Of a DNA stretch of 64,000 bases, positions 47,388-57,649 are shown piece after piece; the stretch's first letter is position 1, and every line of letters begins with the position of its first letter. Location of the stretch: NCBI GenBank assembly GCA_019637075.1, contig JAHBWI010000004.1, positions 457,968-521,967 on the forward strand, written 5' to 3'. The notes under the pieces are model-generated. The model searched no databases. It worked only from the letters and a program-made list of their open reading frames with translations, and was not told the DNA's origin. This DNA comes from Nitrospiraceae bacterium. GTDB taxonomy: Bacteria; Nitrospirota; Nitrospiria; Nitrospirales; Nitrospiraceae. The position numbers and the translations under genes were made by a program.

Positions 47388-49201
47388 AACAGATCCCGCG
47401 TTTCGCTACGGTATTCATCCAACATCAAGACCATCAATTCCTCACGCTTCAAGGACGCCCCCGGTCCCTTTGCCCGGATGCTCGACGCCACATCCTTCAG
47501 TTCGACCCGCTGCCCTGGTGCAAACCCAGCCAGCAGCCGTTGCAGCTCGGGCACGTCGCCGGAGCGATCGATCAACGCAGCCTGCTGACGATCTCCCCGC
47601 AGCACGGCCCCTACCCGATCCGGATGCGCGACCCCGACCTGCGCCAACAGTTCGGACATGCGATGCACGTAAGTGTGCTCCGCCGATACACGCGCCTTGG
47701 CCCGCGCCGCCATGGCAGTCCTGGCCGCATCGTCCAATAGCCACTTGGGAACCATGCCCGGTACCTCGCGAAACTCACGGAACGACGACACTTCCTCCGA
47801 TGAGAACACGTCGTCGAGCAAGGAACGATGGTCCACCAGTTGAAACGCACCGCAGGCCGCTAATTCGAATGTCCGCGGGTTCACGAAATCGGCCTGAGGA
47901 TCCAAGCCAAGTCCGGTGGTTGAGTGCAGATTCACATTGATCCTGGTGGCATTGAAGACCTTCATGCAGGTCTCCGTATCAATGCGTGCACCGCCGAGTT
48001 GTAACGCCGGCAACAAGTCCGTGGCCCCGTCCCATTCATTGCCCCAAATCTTGAAGGACCAGGGATGGCCGATCAGCGACGGCAACAGCTGCCGCCGATT
48101 GGCATAGCCCGCTCCGACGAAGGCCACGTCGGCCCCATACCGTTGCCGCTCCGCCTCCGTCAACTCGAGCGGACGGTGGACCGACGGATCAGCCGCCATC
48201 GGCAGGTAATGGACCTGACGGGCACCGGCCTGCCGAAGGGCTTCCTGGCATCGCTCTTTCTGAATGACGAACCAGAATTCGTAGCCGGCCGCCATTTGTT
48301 GCCAATAGGTCAGGTGGCGATAGTTCTCGACGAACCACATTGCGGTCAGGAATTTCTTCTTTCGCAAGTGCTGCAATACCGGCAAGGTGAGAGGCGCCTG
48401 GGCCAGCGAGAGCACAAGGTCCGGCGGAGAATCGGCCAACGACGCCATCGTGTACTGGCTCAGCACCTCCGCAAAGCGGCTCTGCAGCAGTTGCCGGTTG
48501 CGGGCGTCCTTCAGCCCCCCCATCGTCTCGTAGCTGCGGGCGTGGACACTGTGATCGATCCACTGCACTTTGTGTCCCAAGCTCTCGAGCGCACGTCTGA
48601 CGTAACCGGCAATCGGCAGGGAACCGCCGTAGATCGGCCCGACGACGGCGATCGTCAATTGTCCGCCCTGCTTGCGCGCCGCCATGCTCGTGAGTGCTTT
48701 ACCGAAGCGCTCGAGCCAATCCGCCTCCGGCTGGGCGGCCGGCCCGTAGCTCAACATCCGGATTGGCCTATTTTCCTGCAACAGCTTCTCGACCGAGGCT
48801 TCCGGTGAGCCCGCACACCACAGGAGTGCCTCTCCCCACGATCCCAGGGGGCGCACAGTCAACGCATCCCGCAGCTCAGCGACACTTGGCACCGCCACTG
48901 CAATTCTTTGGTCCGGCGGCAACACACGTCGAAGCGCCTCGACGTGGTACAGCAAGCCGACGCCGGCCACGACGATCAGCTCTCGTTCTTTGCACGAAGC
49001 TGCCTGAGCTTGAGCCCAGGTCTCCGCCTCTCGCACCGGATCGTAGGCGCTATGGAGCCATCGCCCTCCCCGCTTGGCGGACGCCACTCCGCTTCGCGCA
49101 TCGAGGATCTCCAAGACGCTTCCTTCCCCACTTTTCATCCTTGCGACCAGCTCCGGATTGCCGGCGGTCACCACGGCGCAGTTCCGCTCGAACAGCGTCA
49201 T
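47384..49201 (-). CDS. CgeB-type glycosyltransferase
   Basis: A 605-residue protein. The N-terminal third resembles DUF3880, the middle has ADVAFVGAGYANRRQLL, and the C-terminal part contains the CgeB signature MKVFNATRINVNLHS with DFVNPRTFELAACGAFQLVD. This GT-B family (glycosyl transferases group 1, CgeB) occurs in spore-coat and flagellar glycosylation. Coupled by ATGA to genes on both sides. Confidence 0.85.
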   Translation of the reverse strand: MTLFERNCAVVTAGNPELVARMKSGEGSVLEILDARSGVASAKRGGRWLHSAYDPVREAETWAQAQAASCKERELIVVAGVGLLYHVEALRRVLPPDQRIAVAVPSVAELRDALTVRPLGSWGEALLWCAGSPEASVEKLLQENRPIRMLSYGPAAQPEADWLERFGKALTSMAARKQGGQLTIAVVGPIYGGSLPIAGYVRRALESLGHKVQWIDHSVHARSYETMGGLKDARNRQLLQSRFAEVLSQYTMASLADSPPDLVLSLAQAPLTLPVLQHLRKKKFLTAMWFVENYRHLTYWQQMAAGYEFWFVIQKERCQEALRQAGARQVHYLPMAADPSVHRPLELTEAERQRYGADVAFVGAGYANRRQLLPSLIGHPWSFKIWGNEWDGATDLLPALQLGGARIDTETCMKVFNATRINVNLHSTTGLGLDPQADFVNPRTFELAACGAFQLVDHRSLLDDVFSSEEVSSFREFREVPGMVPKWLLDDAARTAMAARAKARVSAEHTYVHRMSELLAQVGVAHPDRVGAVLRGDRQQAALIDRSGDVPELQRLLAGFAPGQRVELKDVASSIRAKGPGASLKREELMVLMLDEYRSETRDLL

Positions 49202-50394
49202 ACCGCTATCTTCTCCTCAACCCAAGGACAGAGCGACCGCCAGATCGACTCTCGCATCCCGGCGGCTCGTTCGCTCTCCGCATCATGCGTGTACAACGCA
49301 CCCCACTCATCCATATGACTTTTCCAGAGCGTCCATCCTCGCTCCGGCGCTCCGGATCGGCCGGCCAACAATTCGACGCTGGCGTCCCATGGCCAGGACG
49401 CGGGGTGCTCCGTCGTATCGTGCTGAAAAACCCAATGCCCGTCCCCGTACGGCCCGGTCTCATGCACACGCGCCCGCGCGAAATAAAACCCTAAGGCTCT
49501 TGCCCCAACGGCCGTCCCCACGTGCAAGGGACCGGTATCGGCCCCCACCACCCAGCTGCAACGGGATAACAGTTCCATCAATTGCGGCAGGGTTGTCCGG
49601 CCCGTCGCATCCCAAACTCGTCCTTGCGATAAGGATGAGAGCCCTTCCACAACGGCTCGACCGACCTCCCGCTCCGCTCCGCTCCCAACCAGGAGCAGAT
49701 GCGCCTCGGGCAAATGCGTCAGGTAGGCCTGGGCCCAGTTCCCCCAGTCGCCCGCACTCAGACAGCGTTCCCTGTCTCCAGCCCCAACGGCTAACGCGCA
49801 CCACAACCCCCTTGCCTTGCCAACCCCCTCGAGGTCATGAGGCAATCGTTCCGCCCCGCGAGTCAGACGCGGCGCACGTCCGAGTGGTTTGACACCGCAC
49901 AATCCACACCAGGCATCAGCCAAGTGAATCCGATTCCCGCTGCGATCCTTGGCCACGCTTCGAAGATACTCGCCCCAAAGCGACAGCGACGGATCAAGGG
50001 GTCCGGCCGCCCCTGCCCCCACGACCCGTCCGCCGTACAAATGGGCTGCGATGATGCTTCGCGAGTGCTGGTTGAGGTTATAGACCACCTCGTAAGGCGC
50101 AACCCCCTCGGTCGATAGCTGTGCCTGTACCGAACGCAATGCCAGCCCGGGCTCATCGGTCCATTGCTCGGCCAGTCCGCGCCACTGTCCGCCGTCCCAA
50201 CCCAATACGCGCCGCACACCGGGATACTGGCCCAGCACTGATACCAGCGGACTGGCACAGAGCACATCGAGCTCCCGCGTCGGATAGGCCTGACGCAGGG
50301 CATCGATCGCCGGGACCGATTGGATGAGATCTCCCAGCCGAGCCAGTTGCACGACCAACGCACGCGAGTGCAAGACCTCCGCGCTAGGCGACAT
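49198..50394 (-). CDS. GT9-type glycosyltransferase
   Basis: A 398-residue GT9 protein. The opening is VVQLARLGDLIQSVPAIDALRQ; the donor-binding region is WVVGADTGPLHVGTAVG followed by ARVHETGPYGDGHWV, closely parallel to the other GT9 of this island. ATG 50394 is chosen; it overlaps the end of the giant glycosyltransferase by 11 bases. The longer reading is not coding-like. Substrate unknown. Confidence 0.85.
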   Translation of the reverse strand: MSPSAEVLHSRALVVQLARLGDLIQSVPAIDALRQAYPTRELDVLCASPLVSVLGQYPGVRRVLGWDGGQWRGLAEQWTDEPGLALRSVQAQLSTEGVAPYEVVYNLNQHSRSIIAAHLYGGRVVGAGAAGPLDPSLSLWGEYLRSVAKDRSGNRIHLADAWCGLCGVKPLGRAPRLTRGAERLPHDLEGVGKARGLWCALAVGAGDRERCLSAGDWGNWAQAYLTHLPEAHLLLVGSGAEREVGRAVVEGLSSLSQGRVWDATGRTTLPQLMELLSRCSWVVGADTGPLHVGTAVGARALGFYFARARVHETGPYGDGHWVFQHDTTEHPASWPWDASVELLAGRSGAPERGWTLWKSHMDEWGALYTHDAESERAAGMRESIWRSLCPWVEEKIAV

Positions 50395-53300
50395 GTCCGA
50401 TCGCGGCCCCTTGCTCCGCATCCCTGAGCTGTTTCTCCAAATCCTCAAGGCCTTCCAGACTTGAATCCAATAGCCTGATCCGATCACATTCTGCCCGCGC
50501 ATCGACCACCCGTCCCAACCGGAGCAATACCCCCGCCCAGGCAAAACGCATGGCCAGATTCGCGGGATTTCGAGAAACAAATGTCTTCAGCCTAAGCTCG
50601 AGTGCACTCCACTGAGCAAGCGGTGTCCCGCAGCGCAACAGCCAATGGAGACATTCCTCGTCGTCGGGATATGCCTCGCAGAGGGGTCGCACCGTCTCCC
50701 AGCCGGCTTCAAAGCGATCTTCCCCTACGGCCGCCATCACTATCCCCAATCCTGCCTTGCGGTCATCGGCACCATAGCGACGAGCGGCAGCGAACGCCGC
50801 ACCCGCATCGGCATAGGCCTGACGCTGCATGGCCATCACGCCCCGGAGCAGCCACCCTTCACCATGATCGGGATGGTTGGCGAGCAAGATGCTCAATTGT
50901 CGTTCGGCTTCCGCCACGTCACCGCCCCCGATTGCCGCCTTGGCCAAAACAATCCGGCCGCGGTCGTCCTCTTCCGACAGCAACACCTTTTGCCAGAACG
51001 CAGGCGAAAGATCCGGACGGCCTACGCCCACGCAGAGCAGCGTCGCCCAACGCAAAATCCATACGTCCGCCGGCCACTCATCCGGTTGCTTCAAGCAAGC
51101 CACGACTGCCTCGCGATCTTGCCGTTGGGCCACCCGTTGCACTTCTGCCACGATCATCCGATCGCGTCGCATCCGTTCGGATGTGATCGGCTCAAGCCGG
51201 TATGTCAACTTGCCGTCCTTCGCGATCGTATGGAAGGCATAGCCGTCTTCGAAATGAATCAAATCCTCATCCGGCAGCCACCAACAATGCCCCCAACGTT
51301 CGAGCAGCCTGCGGCTGTTTTCCTTTTCGTGCGCCTTCCGCCCCGGCGTACGACTTTCCAAATGGTACAGCACGCTCTTAGGCTGATAGACGATCTTCCA
51401 GTCCTGCTGGCCGATCTGTAGACACAGGTCGACGTCCTCAAACCCGTTTCGATAGCCCTCGTCGAAGCCCCCGACTGAGAAGAACACTTCCCGCCGCACC
51501 AGCATGCATGCGGCGGTCACGCACTTGAATTCACGCCGATGACAGGCCCCCGGAAGATTCGCATCCCGCCCCGCATAAATGTGGTACGGGAGGTATTGTT
51601 CGCGTGAGAACGCCACACCGGCATGCTGAATGGTCCCGTCTTCGTACAGCAATTTGCTGCCTACCACCGCGACATCCGGATGGGTTTGCACCTCCTCGAC
51701 CAAGGCAGAAAGCCACCCCTTCAACGGAATCGTATCGTTGTTCAAGAACACCAGGAACTCCCCCCGAGCCGCCTTGGCGCCCTGGTTGCAGGCCTTGGAA
51801 AATCCCAGGTTCTCCTCATTGCGGATGATGTGCACATCCCCGCTCAATTGCCCGAGAAACGCAGGGGTTCCGTCGGTCGAACCGTTGTCGACGATGATCA
51901 CTTCATAGTCGACCTCGTCGGTGACTTCGGCTAAGGCCGTCACGCACTGCTGCGTCAGTTCGACCTTATTCCACACCGGAATGATGATGGAGCACACATA
52001 CGTTCTGTCTTTACCCTCAGTGGCCTCCCGCAATGCCTGCAACGATTGCGCTTGCAGCTCGCACACCCCGGGGATCGCTTTGGAGATGTCCCGGTATTTT
52101 CGATAGATGATTTCGGCGGTCCGCAAGAAATCTTTCCGGTTTCGACTGGTGGTGGAGCTGCCGTCCGTTCGCCAGGTAAATTCGCATGTCGTCTGTTTGA
52201 TGTGCGCGAAAGCGAATCGGCGCGACAAGCGAATCCAGAGATCCCAATCCTCATGGGAGCTGAGCGACTCGTCGAAGTAGCCCACCTCATCGAGGCAGGC
52301 GCGTTCGTGGACGACGGAAAGTATCGGGAAATAGTTGGTGATCAGCAGTTGTTGCGCATTGAAGTCACTGGAATAGGGTACGTCTCGGCCCACCTCTCTG
52401 TACTGCTCGCCTTCCTTCACCTGGGTCACACGCCAGGCATCGCTATAGGCGACCCGGTAGTCATGCGTTTCGAGAAAGCCGACCAGGGTTTCCAGGTGAT
52501 GAGGGAGAAAGCGATCATCATCGTCCAGGTAGGCGATGTATTTTCCTCTCGCGACTTTGAGTCCATGGTTGCGTGTCGCCGACCGCTCGAGGTTCGTTCC
52601 GTGTCTGATGTATGTAATTGCTCGAGAGCCGCTACAGGCCGCCAGCAGGGGTTCGACTTCGCTCCCGGCATCGTTGACCACGATGATTTCGAAGTCCTGC
52701 AAAGTCTGGGCAAGCACGCTCTTCACGGCTTCCATCAGTTGCTGAGGACGATTGACCGTCGGAATGATCACGGAGACCAGCGGTGTACTGGCCTGAACGG
52801 GCTTAAGGGGCGGCATCGAAGCAGGGCGACGACTCTCGGCTTTCGATGGACCTTGCGTGACGGGCGCCTGGCGAACCGGCTCCGCCGGAGTCGATGCCGA
52901 AGCCCGTTTCACCGATTGGATCCCGGCGACCAACCGACCGTAGTAATGCCGATTGATCTCCAACTGCGCCGGGGGATCCATCCGTCGAAGCAATTCGCTG
53001 TCCTCGGGGTCTTCGCTCATGAACATAAAGGCCTTGGGAAGGGTCTTCGCCCCCTGAACAAGCTGTTTCAGCAGTGACCGGTTCTCCTGAGCCGGCGGAG
53101 CTTGATCGAATCGGACGTTGCGCGTCTTCAACCATCGTTCCGCCTTCTCGGGGCTCCCCATCAATGCCAGCACAACCGCAATATTGTTGACGGCTTCAAT
53201 CCCATCCGGACGATGCTCCAATGCCCGCTGCCATTCGAGGATGGCCTGCTGCGGAACCGGAATATTCGCCATGGCAAGGAGCAACCCGAAATGAAGGTAT

Positions 53301-55117
53301 GCACTGTACAACGCTGCAGACTTGTCGCTGCACGCATCCAGCTCCGGGTACAGGTCATGGATGGTCACACGCTCGCGCATCATGCCCAGCAGTTTGACGG
53401 TCTCGGGAAGCGTCTTGCTGGCCTTCCCCGTCGAGACCCCTTGGTCATGGACCCGGTACTGGACGAGCTTTTTGTCGATGTAGGCAAACCGCAAAAACCG
53501 CGCCGCCTTGAGCCAGAACTGATAGTCCGGGCAAAACCCTGTTTCAAACCCACCCAGCCGTTCGATGGCATCCCTGCGCAGTAAGACCGTCGGATGAGCC
53601 ACGATGTTCTTCTTGAACAGGGTGCGCAACAAACTCCGTGAAGTAAAACATTTGGATTCGGCAAACCCAAAATCAGACGGTAAGCGGCGTCCTGAGGCAT
53701 CGATGTGCATACCGTCCGAGAACACCAAGTCGATGGTCGGATCCGCCTCGATCGCCGCCAGCTGCACGGACAACTTCTCCGGCATGAAATTGTCGTCGGC
53801 CCCGATGAACGCAACGTACTCACCCCGCACATACTCCATGCACGTATTCAGGAGCAGATCGAAATACCGTCCCGATTGCGCGATGTTCGTGTGGTAGATG
53901 TATCGGATTCGGGGGTCGTGGCTGTGACGCATCGCGATGTTGCGCGTCCCATCCGTAGACCCGTCGTCGAATAGAATTAACTCCCAATCCGCGTAGTCCA
54001 GATTCAGGACTGATCGGATCGTTTCATCCAGATAGCGTTCGCCGTTGAGGACCGTGCAAATGATCGACACCTTGGGCTCGTGCTCGGCATCAGCCGGCAA
54101 CGGTTGCGACACAGGGGCGCCATCCGTCGATCGCAACACTTGCTTGCCCGGCGGCAACCGGCGATTCATCCCCTCGAACAGCTGCTCAAACCGGTGCGTC
54201 CAGGTATGGTCCTTGAGAACACGTGCGCGCCCGGCTTGCGCGATGCGCTCCCGTTCCTCGTCGTGGACAAGGTAATATCGGATCTTCTCAAGCAGTTCGG
54301 TCTGGTCCCGATACAGCTCGATCTCCCGGCCCAACGCGAAATAATCTGCCAGTCTGGCATCATAGGTACTGAGCTGAAACACGCCGGCCGAGGCATACTC
54401 AAAAATCCTCCCCTTGATCTGCAACGCCTTGGCATCGGAGGTCCAGGACATGCCCAACACAATACGGCTGGCTGCGAACACGTTGAGGACTTCGTTCTGT
54501 GGAAGGAAGCCACCCGAGCACTCTCGCAAGGCCGGAACCCGCTCCCACCCTTGTCCCCACACATGGATGGACAGTCCCTGCTCCTTCAACCACGTCACCA
54601 GCTCGGGACGGCCTTGATAGGCCTGACCGACGAAGGTCACGTCGTACTGCTTCGCCACCCCGACGATAGGGTGGAACAGTTTGGGATTCGCGGCATACTG
54701 GCTGAATATGACGTTCGTGAAACCGGCTTTGGTATAGACCGGCACGGCCTGGCTGGCCGTCGTCACGCCGAAGTTGTATGGGGCCACAACGCTCAAGGAG
54801 TGTGTCAACCGCCAGTCGTCGTCGCTGAAAAATGCGACCGCAAGCGTGGAGGTCTTCGCCGAGATGTATTGCACCGTCTCGGGAGACAGCTCGTCTTCGC
54901 ACACCATGTGGAAGAACAGCTCCGGCTTCTCCCGATCCACGATGTCCCGCACCATCCTTGCAAATCCGTCTTTCCCCCGCTGCGCCAGCTCGGCGCGAAA
55001 ATCGACGTCGATGATGTCGTGCCCCATTTCAAGGAGGGGTGCACGCATATTGTGGTAGGCGTAGGAACCCTCGCCGTTCGGCTGATTGCACGCCGGCCCG
55101 CAAAACACGATTTTCAT
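50384..55117 (-). CDS. Giant multidomain glycosyltransferase (CgeB-GT2-GT2-GT2 with TPR)
   Basis: A 1577-residue protein with, in order: a CgeB-like GT-B domain (1-325), a GT2 domain (345-590; ICTVLNGERYLD, FIGADDNF), a TPR-like part (620-670), a second GT2 (778-1010; IIPTVNRPQQL, YLDDDDRF), a third GT2 (1040-1290; IIPVWNKVELT, FLNNDTIP) and C-terminal TPR-like repeats (1330-1560). It could build a tetrasaccharide on one polypeptide. ATG 55117 lies one base after the upstream stop (TGATATG) with a GAGG site. No signal or membrane helix: cytoplasmic. Confidence 0.9.
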   Translation of the reverse strand: MKIVFCGPACNQPNGEGSYAYHNMRAPLLEMGHDIIDVDFRAELAQRGKDGFARMVRDIVDREKPELFFHMVCEDELSPETVQYISAKTSTLAVAFFSDDDWRLTHSLSVVAPYNFGVTTASQAVPVYTKAGFTNVIFSQYAANPKLFHPIVGVAKQYDVTFVGQAYQGRPELVTWLKEQGLSIHVWGQGWERVPALRECSGGFLPQNEVLNVFAASRIVLGMSWTSDAKALQIKGRIFEYASAGVFQLSTYDARLADYFALGREIELYRDQTELLEKIRYYLVHDEERERIAQAGRARVLKDHTWTHRFEQLFEGMNRRLPPGKQVLRSTDGAPVSQPLPADAEHEPKVSIICTVLNGERYLDETIRSVLNLDYADWELILFDDGSTDGTRNIAMRHSHDPRIRYIYHTNIAQSGRYFDLLLNTCMEYVRGEYVAFIGADDNFMPEKLSVQLAAIEADPTIDLVFSDGMHIDASGRRLPSDFGFAESKCFTSRSLLRTLFKKNIVAHPTVLLRRDAIERLGGFETGFCPDYQFWLKAARFLRFAYIDKKLVQYRVHDQGVSTGKASKTLPETVKLLGMMRERVTIHDLYPELDACSDKSAALYSAYLHFGLLLAMANIPVPQQAILEWQRALEHRPDGIEAVNNIAVVLALMGSPEKAERWLKTRNVRFDQAPPAQENRSLLKQLVQGAKTLPKAFMFMSEDPEDSELLRRMDPPAQLEINRHYYGRLVAGIQSVKRASASTPAEPVRQAPVTQGPSKAESRRPASMPPLKPVQASTPLVSVIIPTVNRPQQLMEAVKSVLAQTLQDFEIIVVNDAGSEVEPLLAACSGSRAITYIRHGTNLERSATRNHGLKVARGKYIAYLDDDDRFLPHHLETLVGFLETHDYRVAYSDAWRVTQVKEGEQYREVGRDVPYSSDFNAQQLLITNYFPILSVVHERACLDEVGYFDESLSSHEDWDLWIRLSRRFAFAHIKQTTCEFTWRTDGSSTTSRNRKDFLRTAEIIYRKYRDISKAIPGVCELQAQSLQALREATEGKDRTYVCSIIIPVWNKVELTQQCVTALAEVTDEVDYEVIIVDNGSTDGTPAFLGQLSGDVHIIRNEENLGFSKACNQGAKAARGEFLVFLNNDTIPLKGWLSALVEEVQTHPDVAVVGSKLLYEDGTIQHAGVAFSREQYLPYHIYAGRDANLPGACHRREFKCVTAACMLVRREVFFSVGGFDEGYRNGFEDVDLCLQIGQQDWKIVYQPKSVLYHLESRTPGRKAHEKENSRRLLERWGHCWWLPDEDLIHFEDGYAFHTIAKDGKLTYRLEPITSERMRRDRMIVAEVQRVAQRQDREAVVACLKQPDEWPADVWILRWATLLCVGVGRPDLSPAFWQKVLLSEEDDRGRIVLAKAAIGGGDVAEAERQLSILLANHPDHGEGWLLRGVMAMQRQAYADAGAAFAAARRYGADDRKAGLGIVMAAVGEDRFEAGWETVRPLCEAYPDDEECLHWLLRCGTPLAQWSALELRLKTFVSRNPANLAMRFAWAGVLLRLGRVVDARAECDRIRLLDSSLEGLEDLEKQLRDAEQGAAIGHVA

Positions 55118-55118
55118 A

Positions 55119-56282
55119 TCAACCTCGCACCGCGCTCGTCGCAACCATTGCAAGCCGAACCTGACGCACGACCTCGTCCTGTTCGTCCACCGTCATTCCG
55201 GGATAGAGGGGCAGGATCACCGAACGATCCTGTGCTGCCTCGCTCCTCTCCAGCAAGCTTCCCGGCCGCCAAGGCTCCTTCGCATAAGCCGGTTCGCGGT
55301 GCGCACACATGATGCCCCGCCGTGTTGCGATACCGGCATCCAACAGAGCCTGCATCGTCTCCCGTTGTCCGCATTCCGTTGGAAGTCCTACACAGAAACT
55401 TTGCCAATTGCTCCGCGCCCAGGCCGGCTCCACCGGCAGGTGCAGCCCCGACTGCGACAAACGGTCGAGATACCGAGCCGCGATGGCGCGCCGTTGCGCC
55501 ACGATCTGCGGCAAGCGCCTCAGCTGCGCGCGACCGACTGCGGCCTGCAGATCCGTCATCCGATAGTTGTAGCCAAGCTCGTCATAGTCCTCGAAGAGGA
55601 CCCTGTTCGCTTCATGCCGCTGACGGTCGTTGACCGTCATCCCGTGTTGACGCCAGAGCCTGAAGCGGCGGTCATACTCCGCATTGGCAGTCGTCAGCAT
55701 GCCGCCCTCTCCCGCCGTGATGACCTTGCGAGGATGGAATGAGAAGCAGGCGATGTCCCCGTGAGGGCGTCCGATCCGCTGCCAGCCGCCGTCGATCAGG
55801 ATTTCGCTGCCGATTGCGCAGGCAGCGTCCTCGATGAGGGGAATTCCCTGTGCCCGTACGATCGGGAGCAGGGCGTTGAGATCGCAGGGCATCCCGATCT
55901 GATGCACGCACAGGACTGCCTTCGTTCGAGGCGTGATCGCGCGAGCCACCAGGTCCGGGTCGATGTTGCAACTGTCCGACGCAATGTCCACGAAGACCGG
56001 GACGGCGCCGCAATAGCGAATGCTGTTAGCCGTAGCGATAAACGAATGGCTGACCGTGATCACTTCGTCGCCGGGGCCGATGTTGAGGGCCCGGAGCGCC
56101 AAATGGAGTGCCGTGGTGCAGTTCGACACGGCGCAGGCATGGGGCGCGCCGACCGCCGCCGCAAACTCCTGCTCGAACGCCGCGACCTGCGGCCCTTGGG
56201 TCAACCAGCAAGAGTCCAAGACCGCCTCGACGGCAGCCCGTTCCTCCGGTCCCATCATCACCTTTGTCAGGGGAATCGCCAT
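55119..56282 (-). CDS. DegT/DnrJ/EryC1 sugar aminotransferase
   Basis: A 387-residue PLP-dependent aminotransferase. The cofactor Lys is in FHPRKVITAGEGGML; the family also shows SNCTTALHLAL, HQIGMPCDL, EDAACAIGS and GYNYRMTDLQAAVG. Members convert nucleotide-4-keto or 3-keto sugars to amino sugars. With Gmd three genes upstream, a perosamine-synthase-like reaction on GDP-4-keto-6-deoxymannose is possible. Start ATG 56282. Confidence 0.9.
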   Translation of the reverse strand: MAIPLTKVMMGPEERAAVEAVLDSCWLTQGPQVAAFEQEFAAAVGAPHACAVSNCTTALHLALRALNIGPGDEVITVSHSFIATANSIRYCGAVPVFVDIASDSCNIDPDLVARAITPRTKAVLCVHQIGMPCDLNALLPIVRAQGIPLIEDAACAIGSEILIDGGWQRIGRPHGDIACFSFHPRKVITAGEGGMLTTANAEYDRRFRLWRQHGMTVNDRQRHEANRVLFEDYDELGYNYRMTDLQAAVGRAQLRRLPQIVAQRRAIAARYLDRLSQSGLHLPVEPAWARSNWQSFCVGLPTECGQRETMQALLDAGIATRRGIMCAHREPAYAKEPWRPGSLLERSEAAQDRSVILPLYPGMTVDEQDEVVRQVRLAMVATSAVRG

Positions 56283-56314
56283 GATGTATGCCTCGCCTCT
56301 CGTCCTCGGGAGGC

Positions 56315-57649
56315 TCAGGCCGCCCGTTTCCCTGCTTGCCGGATGAACTCATCGATACAACCGACGAGATAGTCTTCTTGCGTTGCGGTCAGGTCGGCAT
56401 GGTTTCCAAGCATGACCCCGTTACGGTGGACCAGATCGGCCTGCGTCAATGGGCCGACGATCTTATGCAGCACATGTCGCATGACCGGCTGTCTGGCAAG
56501 ATTGGACCCGACGATCGGCCGGGTCTCGATCCGCCGCGACTCGAGAAAGGACTGCAAGGCCTGACGGGTGAACGGCGCATCCGGTCGCACCACCAGAGAC
56601 AAACCGAACGCCGAATGACTGTGCCCGGGCAGCTCTCCTTGAAACGCCAGCCAGGATTCAAACGGTCTGAGCCTGGCCAACAGCCGGCGGCGGATGGCCT
56701 GCCGCTTCTCTACGAAATCCGACAGCTTGTGCAATTGGACCCGACCGATCGCCGCATTGATGTCGGTGGGCCGCACGTTGTAGCCGGTCGTGACAAACAG
56801 CCACCGAGGATCGATATCCGGGTGAGCCGCGGACCAGGCCGCGGCGTCGCTGCGGCCGCGGATCCAACCATGGGCCCGCTGGGAAACCAGGAGATCATGC
56901 CAGGTGCGTCGATCCGCGCCGCACACCATCCCCCCTTCCACGCTGGTCATGTGGTGGGAATAGAAGAAACTGAATGACGACAGAGCCCCAAACGTGCCGA
57001 CCCGCCGACCTTCGATCGCGGCGCCGTGGGCTTCACAACAATCCTCGAGCAAGAGCAAGTTGTGGCGGTCGGCCAGTTCCTGCAGCCGGGGCAGGTCACA
57101 AGGGTTGCCCAGGAGATGAATCGCCAGGATTGCGCGAGTGCGAGGCGTCAGAGCCTGCTCAACCTGTGCCGGGTCCAGGTTCAACGTGACCGGGTCGATG
57201 TCGACCAAGACCGGAACGCACCCCATCTGGACGATGGGAAACAATGACGTCGACCACCCCACCGCCGGCAGAATGACTTCATCTCCGGACCGAAGTTGAT
57301 GCGGCCCGCCCGGAAAGGCGAGCGCGGCCAACATCAGCAAATTGGCCGACGAGCCGGAATTGACCATCAGTGAAAACGCCGCGGGGAGCCAGGAAGACCA
57401 CTCGGCTTCGAAGGCGGCGGTCTGCGCCCCCATGGTCAGCCGGCCATCCAGCAGGACGTCGAGCGCTGCAATCAATTCTTCCGCAGCCAGTGTGGTCCTC
57501 GACAACGGCAGCCCGTCAGTCATGGGCGTATCGCTGGTCGCCGCGGCATGCTCCCTGACCAGGGCATGCAGGCGCCGGCGGATCGCCTTGGCCGACAAGC
57601 CATGATCCTGCTGACCCGAGAGATTTTCTTGGGGCAACAATCGTCGCAT
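56315..57649 (-). CDS. ColD-like GDP-4-keto-6-deoxymannose 3-dehydratase
   Basis: A 444-residue DegT-fold protein in which the PLP Lys is replaced: the motif reads FYSHHMTSVEGGM, as in ColD and RfbH/E1 dehydratases. Other ColD-like segments are MVNSGSSANLLMLAAL, LPAVGWSTSLFP, HLLGNPCDL, RAHGWIR, TGYNVRP, RPIVGSNLARQ and VMLGNH. The reaction expected is loss of the 3-hydroxyl using PMP. ATG 57649 overlaps the upstream stop as TGATG. An N-terminal extension of about 50 residues is unlike ColD. Confidence 0.85.
   Translation of the reverse strand: MRRLLPQENLSGQQDHGLSAKAIRRRLHALVREHAAATSDTPMTDGLPLSRTTLAAEELIAALDVLLDGRLTMGAQTAAFEAEWSSWLPAAFSLMVNSGSSANLLMLAALAFPGGPHQLRSGDEVILPAVGWSTSLFPIVQMGCVPVLVDIDPVTLNLDPAQVEQALTPRTRAILAIHLLGNPCDLPRLQELADRHNLLLLEDCCEAHGAAIEGRRVGTFGALSSFSFFYSHHMTSVEGGMVCGADRRTWHDLLVSQRAHGWIRGRSDAAAWSAAHPDIDPRWLFVTTGYNVRPTDINAAIGRVQLHKLSDFVEKRQAIRRRLLARLRPFESWLAFQGELPGHSHSAFGLSLVVRPDAPFTRQALQSFLESRRIETRPIVGSNLARQPVMRHVLHKIVGPLTQADLVHRNGVMLGNHADLTATQEDYLVGCIDEFIRQAGKRAA

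Noticed and set aside
52046..53077. A 343-codon plus-strand frame
   Set aside because: It lies wholly inside the giant glycosyltransferase with its intact motifs on the other strand.
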